DNA from: a virus
IMG/VR virus record: IMGVR_UViG_3300025870_000061
Coordinates: 1 to 26,833 of that record
Length of the DNA stretch: 26,833 nucleotides
Reading direction: 5' to 3' (one strand)
A program made the position numbers and the translations under genes. Below, piece after piece: positions 9,601 to 15,173 of the stretch; the first letter of the stretch is position 1, and every line of letters starts with the position of its first letter. The notes under the pieces are model-generated. The model had not been told where the DNA came from. It searched no databases and worked only from the letters and a program-made list of their open reading frames with translations.

Positions 9601-10684
9601 AGATATAAGCGGGTCTAAAAAACTATACAGAATTTTATCAGTAGCTCAGAGCGCCTCAAATATTTACAATATTACTGGAGTAGAGCACTCTAATGAAAAG
9701 TATGAAGAAGTTGAGAGAAGGTACGAAGTAGGAGTTACTCCCGTATCAACCTTCGATGAGCAAGAGCCCCAAGAAATTCCTTCTGTACAAAATTTAACTG
9801 TTTCAAAGACAGACCTAGATAATGGAAACAGGCAACTTACTGTGAGATGGGACGCCCCCACTGACTTTGCTAGAGTAGACCACTATGAAATTGCTCATAA
9901 TATTAGCGATGATCCTCGAGGAAACCCGGTGCTAGTAGGAGATCGCACAGCTGATTTTGTTGTATCTTCTACCGCCACTTATGAGTTTAGAGTTAGAACT
10001 GTGTCTTCTTCAGGAAATAAATCGCCTTATACTATAATAGTTATTTCTCTAGGAGAGGAGGATGATATTATTTTAAGTGCAGATAGAGTGCATGGAATTG
10101 TGAAAGGTATAATATCAGATAATACTACTTCTTTATCTTCTGATGGTAATAGCTACGGCTTTGAAAATGCGAATGCGGTAGTTTCTTCTAATGCGGCCCC
10201 TGCTGATCCGGTAACTATTACAACTCAGTCCATAAATGTATCAAACGCCCCTGCAGGTAGAGAGACTTGGATTTATTTTGACCATAGTGCGGCAAGTATT
10301 GGGCTTTATGAGTGGAATACAGATATACTGAATGGAAGGGGGTTTTGGAGAAATATTGGAACCGGCTCCGGAGGCCAAACAGAGTTTGTAGAAATTGGCG
10401 CTGTAGATAGTCAACCCCTTACACCCTCTATTATACAGGATCTAGACGGTCAATTTTCTACACACTTTGTACCCGGCGATATAATAGTATTTAAGGCAGA
10501 TCTACCTACTGTTGCGTCTCCTGCTGTATTCTCAGCAGTAGCTCTAAGTGCAATTGCGGCACAATCAATTTTAATAGACACTGTTTTTGAGTCTTCGCTT
10601 GTTGGATTAAAAATATGGAAACTCGCTTTTAGGCCAGATCCTGCAAAAGACGCTTTAGTAGTGCGTTTACAAGGAGACCAATAA
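6656..10684 (+). CDS. Tip attachment / host specificity protein J-like
   Basis: This 1342-aa protein is the lambda gpJ homologue, the central tip protein that carries the host-binding fibre. The N-terminal part has the family signature ITDILCEGPIAGLVGG at about 41-56. Family segments recur at about 527-545 (FHLRGKLVSIPDTYTPREY), 570-590 (NPAWIFLDLLLNTSYGAGKY) and 672-710 (YLTKATDVYKVLKDMATIF). Residues about 613-665 are an extra small beta module inserted between YCDELVEDG and LEPRYRANIY. A fibronectin type III-like domain is visible at about 1040-1135. The remaining roughly 200 residues hold fibre-like beta sequence. AGGAGG at 6644-6649, six bases before the ATG, is the best ribosome binding site in the operon. 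The C-terminal, usually receptor-binding, part cannot be matched to a receptor. The fibre gene that follows starts on the last base of the stop codon. Confidence 0.93.
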   Translation: MTGFLTDSNGFNVGGLDRNLFNTLQSSTSSYQGATAQNVGITDILCEGPIAGLVGGTSGVYLNDNPITDESTSSSFTPGALSAATITFDGTSATGTLSAGFFVPGFIQNTSNIRTLRLFQLEEAVTTTVSTNSLGIVEVSCVANSGTPFTEADWASAYDNGKMTELVNPGVVDKFGLSYFVNSTTMMFQPPGWGNEADFPDANSYLLRSWTKHNIVGTTTDTTITVDAGSLSGIPPAGTYKFIAITNKLTYDVNYDAALALTQSQNTLTKYDNLQFDIKLGRNPTSERSFNSFGDADGGSSSIIGSVSGINLTELKQLTTVSANSLNVTLLDSDATSYPENQHTDRNNSPTILDSADFGLDSSSKLLEADEIYYNIQYPSLKSNNFGESGNSEDAYAFYLMEISLKRNGVFGDYEHIFPNINPTYIKHKGFTTAPVNFEHRINLDVYRPFDDFKVRIIRVTRHIGLSVTSTGTNDGRPDRKKWQLAATANITQLGAIIKDRFTFPYTAATQLQFSSRDFKGVPKRSFHLRGKLVSIPDTYTPREYSASGKAEYEQFWGGEFKNIKYYTDNPAWIFLDLLLNTSYGAGKYLFLSDIDIYALYRISKYCDELVEDGKTVNATDLKLGEYYKIKTVGDTTFTNHGSSANTVNTEFRATSVGTGTGTVCGLEPRYRANIYLTKATDVYKVLKDMATIFTGLIYWMDSKITVVQDVAQDAVYSFSQANVIDGSFIYESTGSRTRVNQVIVTWNDPELNYEPVPLIVEDPEAISRQNKLITQAAVAFGCTSEGQATRLGKWKLWTAQNQNEVVSFSTALAAGFLKPGDIINITDNKRTGIQYSGRTSAANSTTLTFDRSVTFNSGTTYELSTLVTAPAAFYTGQSSITINSNTYNQGDRVPEAFVYSGGSFSLTALDTEEKTSNAFLDSAGATELVTSWKEYTYVQANTVTNPGAAANQVTIASSGTFGVTPAVNSVWALREIDSDGLDISGSKKLYRILSVAQSASNIYNITGVEHSNEKYEEVERRYEVGVTPVSTFDEQEPQEIPSVQNLTVSKTDLDNGNRQLTVRWDAPTDFARVDHYEIAHNISDDPRGNPVLVGDRTADFVVSSTATYEFRVRTVSSSGNKSPYTIIVISLGEEDDIILSADRVHGIVKGIISDNTTSLSSDGNSYGFENANAVVSSNAAPADPVTITTQSINVSNAPAGRETWIYFDHSAASIGLYEWNTDILNGRGFWRNIGTGSGGQTEFVEIGAVDSQPLTPSIIQDLDGQFSTHFVPGDIIVFKADLPTVASPAVFSAVALSAIAAQSILIDTVFESSLVGLKIWKLAFRPDPAKDALVVRLQGDQ

Positions 10685-13600
10685 TGGCTATAGTAGTAGG
10701 GCCGCCCTTAGTTACTCTTGACCTTACAATAGGTCAAGTGGAGAACTTAAATCCACAAGGCCAGGCCCAGAGTGGGATTAATACAGGCGTAACTTTAAAC
10801 ACTGCAGATACGGGCATCACTTTAAGCTCTGGTGGAGTAATTAAAGGAGGTCAAACTGCATTTAATACAGGTAATGGGTTCTTTTTAGGGTACACAGGTG
10901 CACAGTATAAAGTTAGCATTGGCGACCCAAGCGGGGATAACCTAACTTGGGACGGGGCAGATTTAACTATTACTGCAGATGCCGGAACGATTTCAGGCGA
11001 CCTTACTGTTAATGGAAACTTTACCGTAAATGGTACCACTACTACTTTAAATACAGCTACATTAGATGTAGAAGATAAAAATATTACTCTAAACTACGGT
11101 TCAGGAGATACTTCTTCTACTGCTAATGGGGCAGGAATTACTATACAAGACGCAGTAAGTAACACTACTGATGCGTCCATACTTTGGAATGGGGCAACAG
11201 ATGCATTTGACTTTAGTAACTCTGTTAATGTAACTGGTAATATTGTTGTATCAGGTACTGTGGATGGCAGAGACTTGGCTACAGACGGTACTAAGCTAGA
11301 TAATGTTGAAGCCAACGCAGACGTAACCGACGCAACCAATGTTACAGCCGCTGGTGCCTTGATGGACTCAGAGGTTACTAACCTTGCACAGGTTAAGGCT
11401 TTTGACTCTTCTGACTATGCTACTGCCGCACAAGGTACTACTGCGGACTCTGCTTTGCAAAACGTAGTAGAAGACACTACACCACAGCTTGGTGGTGATC
11501 TTGCGTCTAACGGTAATGACATTTTGTTTGCAGACACTGACAAGGCTATCTTCGGTGCTGGCTCTGACCTACAGCTATATCACTCAGGTAGCCACAGTTA
11601 CATTATTGATAACGGAACTGGCGACTTAAAAATTTATGGCGCAAATATAGAAATAGGCAATACTTCTGGTGTTAAAAACCTGTTTGCAACAAGCGGCGGA
11701 GCAACAACTCTTTATTATAATAATGCCCCCAAACTAGCCACAGGGAACACAGGCATCGACGTTACTGGCACAGCCACGATGGATGGTTTGACTGTTGATG
11801 GAACAATCGCTTCCCCTTCTATAATAAAAATCAGTAATTCTGGAGGAACATGGACTTCAGGTGATGAAATAGGGCGTATTCAATTCTATTCCGCAGACGG
11901 TAGTGGTATTGGTGCACATGAAGCGGCGTCTATACGAGCGGTAACTAATCAAGGCGGCGTTCAAACAGACGGTACATTAGAGTTCTGGCGCAGTCCCTAT
12001 AACTCATCAGTAGTTAAGGCTTTAGAAATAGACGGGCCAACAGGCGACATCAGCTTTTACGAAGACACTGGCACGACTGCGAAGTTCTTCTGGGATAGTT
12101 CTGCGGAGTCTTTGGGTATTGGTACTACTCCAGACGCTGCTACTGTGTTGCATGTACAGGCTACAGAGCCGCAAGTTCTTATTAGCGATGCTTCTCTACC
12201 GCTCCAGAGGTTTATGGCTTTTGATGTTGGTTTAGCCGCTGACGAAGACACACATTTCATTACTGTAGACCAAGCTGATGCTTTAGCCTTTGGTGAAAAA
12301 CTTAATGGTGATGACCGTGTTATTGAAAATGAGTGGATGCGGATAACCAATGCAGGCTCGGTTGGAATCGGCACGGACGCCCCACAAGCTCTGACACACA
12401 TATACACCGAATCTGCAATCAACACAGCAGACACACTGCTTAAGCTAACAAACGTGGGCAACACTGCGCGTTATGTAGGTTTCCAAGCTCAACGTGATAA
12501 CGCTTCTGGACAAGGGTTGAATGTCTTAATCACGAAAACAGACGCTTCTGTTGTTAATGCTTTAACAATAGACACTTCTGCCAATGTTGGTATTGGTACT
12601 AGCAGTCCAACAAATCTTTTAGACGTTTCAGGCGCACAAGGGTCAGGCGGTATTTCTGCAAGAGTTTTAAATACAAATGCGACAAGCGCAACAACGTATG
12701 CAGAATTAAAATTAGAAACAGGTTTAAGCACTGGCGCAATACGAGAATACAGTGGTTCAGGTAGTGCGGGTTATATGGCCTTTCATAACGAAGGCACAGA
12801 AGGCATGCGCATCGACTCATCAGGCAATTTGCTCGTAAACGGCACAAACCCTACTGCAAAACTGGTCGTTGACGGAGATGCCAACGCCTACACCGCTCGA
12901 TTTAACTCTAGTACTACAGGAGGTCAAGCGTTTGGTACTCGCATAAGAGCAGGAACCAGTTCCTCTGATTATGCTTTGCTTGTAGAAAATACTAGTGCGG
13001 CATCAATGCTTGCTGTTCGTGGTGATGGAAATGTTGGTATTGGCACTAGCACTCCACAGGCATCTATACACACTACAGGTGATGCCATAATTGGCACAGC
13101 CACCCACGGCACCTCTTATGAAGGTGTATTACAGATTGCTGATGGCGCTGTGAATGAAAGAACTGTTGTTCTTATTTACAACAACCACCCAGACCAGTTT
13201 ATGAAGTTAGGTCAGGATGTGAACACAGCATTTATTGGCAGAGATCAAGCAGACGAGTTTGCTGTTGGTGTATTTGATAACGCCGCAGATACAACACTGT
13301 CCAAGCAGTTTGTTATAGATGCTAGCGGCAATGTGCTAATTGGTAAGTCAAATGCGGCTATCGCTGGAGCAGGTACTGCAATTCTTTCCTCAGGAACACA
13401 CAACGTAACAGTTGACGGGGACACTACGCTTCAATTAAACCGTTTAAGTTCACCCGGTCCAATCGCTACATTTTTTGCGGACGGCGGCACAGTCGGTAGT
13501 ATTGGTACTTTAAATTCTGCTTTGACAATTGGAACCGGCGATACAGGCATTCAATTTAACGCAGATAACAACGCTGTAATACCGCACAACATCACCACTG

Positions 13601-14142
13601 GCGCAAACGTAGACGCTAGTATTGATATTGGCTATAGCAGTGGCGGAACCAATAGACGCTTCAAAGACCTTTACCTGTCAGGCGGTGTTGTCTTTGGTGC
13701 TACTGGCGGCAACGTCTCAAGCAAGACGCTGGATGACTATGAAGAAGGAACGTTTACAGGAGCAGTTGCTGATGCTTCAAGTGGAGGAAATGAAAGCTCT
13801 TCAGTTTTAAGAGGAACATACGTCAAAATTGGAGCAGTTGTGTATGTTCAGTTTAACGTATCAAATATAAGCACCACAGGAATGACTGCTGGTAATGATG
13901 TGTTTATTACTGGGCTACCGTTTGCTACAAAGTCTGTATCCGGCACCGCTAAATATACCGGAACAGCCAACTTGAGCGTAGTGACGTTTGAACAAACTCC
14001 CTTTATGCAAGTAAATGAAGGGGAGACATACGTAAAAATACTAGAAGTCAGAAGTGGGGCAGGTAACGATGCTGTTGTTGTTTCTCAGCTTTCTTCTGGT
14101 GCATCAGATATTCACGGAAACCTTGTTTACGAAACAGCCTAA
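10684..14142 (+). CDS. Tail fibre protein with GIGT repeats
   Basis: This 1152-aa protein is probably a trimeric beta-structured tail fibre. Residues about 60-97 hold GFFLGYTGAQYKVSIGDPSG, a module often found in gpJ C-termini and central fibres. A low-complexity beta region follows (SGDLTVNGNFTVNGTTTT, then VDGRDLATDGTKLDNVEANA). The middle has four clear GIGTxxP repeats near residues 477, 560, 633 and 782 plus weaker copies. LDDYEEGTFTGAV near 1018 marks the start of a C-terminal beta domain of about 130 residues that resembles the ends of marine phage fibres. It starts on the last base of the J stop with AAGGAG at 10671-10676. From about 11250 on it looks richer in G+C than the other genes (one 60-base line has 29 G+C), with more CGT/CGC arginine codons, so part may be acquired. 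Receptor unknown. Confidence 0.88.
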   Translation: MAIVVGPPLVTLDLTIGQVENLNPQGQAQSGINTGVTLNTADTGITLSSGGVIKGGQTAFNTGNGFFLGYTGAQYKVSIGDPSGDNLTWDGADLTITADAGTISGDLTVNGNFTVNGTTTTLNTATLDVEDKNITLNYGSGDTSSTANGAGITIQDAVSNTTDASILWNGATDAFDFSNSVNVTGNIVVSGTVDGRDLATDGTKLDNVEANADVTDATNVTAAGALMDSEVTNLAQVKAFDSSDYATAAQGTTADSALQNVVEDTTPQLGGDLASNGNDILFADTDKAIFGAGSDLQLYHSGSHSYIIDNGTGDLKIYGANIEIGNTSGVKNLFATSGGATTLYYNNAPKLATGNTGIDVTGTATMDGLTVDGTIASPSIIKISNSGGTWTSGDEIGRIQFYSADGSGIGAHEAASIRAVTNQGGVQTDGTLEFWRSPYNSSVVKALEIDGPTGDISFYEDTGTTAKFFWDSSAESLGIGTTPDAATVLHVQATEPQVLISDASLPLQRFMAFDVGLAADEDTHFITVDQADALAFGEKLNGDDRVIENEWMRITNAGSVGIGTDAPQALTHIYTESAINTADTLLKLTNVGNTARYVGFQAQRDNASGQGLNVLITKTDASVVNALTIDTSANVGIGTSSPTNLLDVSGAQGSGGISARVLNTNATSATTYAELKLETGLSTGAIREYSGSGSAGYMAFHNEGTEGMRIDSSGNLLVNGTNPTAKLVVDGDANAYTARFNSSTTGGQAFGTRIRAGTSSSDYALLVENTSAASMLAVRGDGNVGIGTSTPQASIHTTGDAIIGTATHGTSYEGVLQIADGAVNERTVVLIYNNHPDQFMKLGQDVNTAFIGRDQADEFAVGVFDNAADTTLSKQFVIDASGNVLIGKSNAAIAGAGTAILSSGTHNVTVDGDTTLQLNRLSSPGPIATFFADGGTVGSIGTLNSALTIGTGDTGIQFNADNNAVIPHNITTGANVDASIDIGYSSGGTNRRFKDLYLSGGVVFGATGGNVSSKTLDDYEEGTFTGAVADASSGGNESSSVLRGTYVKIGAVVYVQFNVSNISTTGMTAGNDVFITGLPFATKSVSGTAKYTGTANLSVVTFEQTPFMQVNEGETYVKILEVRSGAGNDAVVVSQLSSGASDIHGNLVYETA
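12112..13060 (+). repeat. GIGTxxP fibre repeats
   Basis: Four spaced copies of a short coding repeat, (S/N)(L/V)GIGTxxP, occur at about 12112-12133, 12358-12384, 12583-12610 and 13029-13056. The last two are nearly identical in DNA (AATGTTGGTATTGG shared). Looser relatives lie between and after them (NLLVNGTNP, NVLIGKSN). Such repeats are common in phage fibre shafts and probably mark successive turns of a trimeric beta structure. Confidence 0.75.
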
Positions 14143-14145
14143 TTA

Positions 14146-14165
14146 TCTCAAGTGTATTCTTGAGA
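14146..14165 (+). other. Perfect 7-bp hairpin after the fibre gene
   Basis: TCTCAAG at 14146-14152 and CTTGAGA at 14159-14165 form a perfect 7-bp stem with a 6-base loop, four bases after the fibre stop codon. No U-run follows, so it does not look like a standard intrinsic terminator. It may stabilise or mark a processing site in the mRNA, or weakly slow transcription. The strong AAGGAG of the next gene lies just downstream, outside the stem. Confidence 0.5.
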
Positions 14166-14185
14166 CGGACTAAAGGAGAAAGAAA

Positions 14186-14398
14186 ATGGCATTAACAAAA
14201 GAAGTAACAGCAGACAAAATCGAAGTAGTAGAAGCCGGTGGCAACACAATTGTTCAAGTGCGGACTGCTACTCGTGTGCTAGAGGACGGCGATCTAATTT
14301 CACAGTCGTATCACCGTCATGTAATTCACTCAGGTGACGACTACTCAGCTGAACCCGCTAACGTACAAGCTATCTGCAACGCAGTATTTGGAGAATAA
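14186..14398 (+). CDS. Small conserved phage protein, 70 aa, function unknown
   Basis: This short soluble protein begins MALTKEVTADKIEVVEAGG and contains VQVRTATRVLEDG and SQSYHRHVIHSGDDYS. I recognise the pattern as one that recurs in small proteins encoded beside tail fibre genes in many phages, but no function is known to me. It has no signal peptide or membrane segment. AAGGAG at 14173-14178, seven bases before the ATG, is a strong ribosome binding site and fixes the start. It is followed after two bases by another small gene, so the two are probably made together. A structural accessory role at the fibre or tail tip is possible but is inferred only from position. Confidence 0.8.
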   Translation: MALTKEVTADKIEVVEAGGNTIVQVRTATRVLEDGDLISQSYHRHVIHSGDDYSAEPANVQAICNAVFGE

Positions 14399-14400
14399 AA

Positions 14401-14718
14401 ATGGTTACATGGACTATTGCAACACTTGAGCGTAACTTGGCAGATGGCGGTGTAACCGTTGCACACTGGCGATGTACTAAAGAAGAAACCGTAGGAACTG
14501 GTGACGACGCTGTGACCTACGCTGCATCATCTTACGGTACTGTGGCTTTTACACCAGACCCTACTGCATCTAACTATATTGCCTATGATAGCCTAACAGA
14601 AGCTAATGTCTTAGGTTGGGTATGGGAGTCTGTAGGTCAGGACAGTGTTGAAGCGGCACTGACTGCAAAAATTGAGGCGGATAAAAATCCAACTTCTGCT
14701 ACCGGAAAGCCTTGGTAA
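14401..14718 (+). CDS. Small conserved phage protein, 105 aa, function unknown
   Basis: This protein has the layout TWTIATLERNLADGG ... VAHWRCTKEE ... YGTVAFTPDP ... YDSLTEANVLGWVWE, ending in TSATGKPW. It matches a widespread family of small phage proteins found near fibre genes and of no established function. The N-terminal half looks beta-rich. The C-terminal third is helical and acidic (VEAALTAKIEADKNP). GGAG at 14390-14393, inside the end of the 70-aa gene, supports the start. It is the last gene before the promoter gap at 14719-14837, and I see no terminator after it, so readthrough into the downstream set is likely. Confidence 0.8.
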   Translation: MVTWTIATLERNLADGGVTVAHWRCTKEETVGTGDDAVTYAASSYGTVAFTPDPTASNYIAYDSLTEANVLGWVWESVGQDSVEAALTAKIEADKNPTSATGKPW

Positions 14719-14760
14719 GAATATACTAATACTATAAGTATAACCTGCAAAAAATAAATC
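14719..14760 (+). promoter_or_regulatory. AT-rich upstream region with inverted repeat and UP-like A-tract
   Basis: Upstream of the promoter, TATACT (14722-14727) and AGTATA (14737-14742) form an inverted repeat with a 9-base centre. An A-tract at 14749-14754 followed by TAAATC sits directly before the -35 box, where an UP element would bind the RNA polymerase alpha subunit. Either could be a regulator site or simply AT-rich sequence. Confidence 0.35.
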
Positions 14761-14789
14761 TTGACAAGGTAGGTGTACAATGCTATAAT
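14761..14789 (+). promoter_or_regulatory. Exact consensus sigma-70 promoter with extended -10
   Basis: TTGACA (14761-14766), a 17-base spacer and TATAAT (14784-14789) match the bacterial sigma-70 consensus at all twelve positions with the ideal spacing. TGC just before the -10 adds the extended -10 TGn element. The predicted transcription start is near A14796, giving a leader of about 42 bases before the ATG at 14838. It sits in the only sizeable gap of the window and points at the second adhesion gene set. Confidence 0.9.
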
Positions 14790-14796
14790 CATAGCA
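14781..14796 (+). promoter_or_regulatory. Candidate operator palindrome over -10 and start site
   Basis: TGCTATAATCATAGCA is a perfect inverted repeat of two 6-base arms (14781-14786 and 14791-14796) around AATC. It covers the extended -10 and reaches the predicted first transcribed base, where a bound repressor would block RNA polymerase. The left arm is constrained by the -10 box, but the right arm is not required by the promoter. No repressor gene is in the window. Confidence 0.45.
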
Positions 14797-14811
14797 ATAA
14801 ATAGTCAAAGC

Positions 14812-14824
14812 CTCCTTTTTGGAG
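14812..14824 (+). promoter_or_regulatory. Leader hairpin that could hide the Shine-Dalgarno sequence
   Basis: CTCC (14812-14815) and GGAG (14821-14824) form a short GC-rich stem with a U5 loop in the leader of the downstream mRNA. GGAG is the only Shine-Dalgarno-like sequence before the ATG at 14838, at a long 13-base spacing. Pairing would compete with ribosome binding. The upstream CCTCCTTT also mimics the 3' tail of 16S rRNA. The stem is only 4 bp, so any effect may be modest. Confidence 0.4.
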
Positions 14825-14837
14825 TATATTAATAAAT

Positions 14838-15173
14838 ATGGATATAATTCAAATAGTAAAAGGAGATACAGGTCCTTCTCTTCGAACCTCCCTCACTAGG
14901 CAGGATACGGGAGCCGCTTTTGATGTCGCAGGGCATCAAGTACAGTTGCATATTCGAAAAAAAGGTACTACAGTCGTAATCTCAAGCATTGCTGCCAGTA
15001 GTGGAGGCTCTTTGCCTGCAGGAGACTTATCGTTCCCTCTTGAGGCTTTTCTAACAAGCAGTGATTGCGAAGAAGGATTTTATGAAGCAGAAGTAGAGCT
15101 TACTCTGCCTACTAATAAAATAATGAGCACATTTGAGATTATTAATCTGAAGGTACGAAATGACTTTACATGA
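14838..15173 (+). CDS. BppU N-domain-like small virion protein
   Basis: This 111-aa protein begins MDIIQIVKGDTGPSLRTSLT and continues as a beta sandwich-like sequence: RQDTGAAFDVAGHQVQLHIR, then DCEEGFYEAEVELTLP and FEIINLKVRNDF. This is the pattern of the N-terminal domain of phage baseplate upper proteins (BppU) and of free-standing small proteins of the same fold found next to marine phage fibres. It may act as an adaptor joining fibres to the tail tip. That role is inference. No alternative in-frame start exists between the GGAG at 14821 and the ATG. It is the first gene after the consensus promoter, and its TGA overlaps the ATG of the 1010-aa gene (ATGA), so the two are probably coupled. 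Confidence 0.72.
   Translation: MDIIQIVKGDTGPSLRTSLTRQDTGAAFDVAGHQVQLHIRKKGTTVVISSIAASSGGSLPAGDLSFPLEAFLTSSDCEEGFYEAEVELTLPTNKIMSTFEIINLKVRNDFT

Noticed and set aside
12057-12847. Reverse-strand open frames up to 135 codons inside the 1152-aa fibre gene
   Set aside because: Shadows of repetitive Ala/Thr/Gly coding sequence. No recognisable protein and no start signals.
14145-14166. Intrinsic terminator after the fibre gene
   Set aside because: The stem is perfect but AU-containing and is followed by CGGAC, not a U-run.
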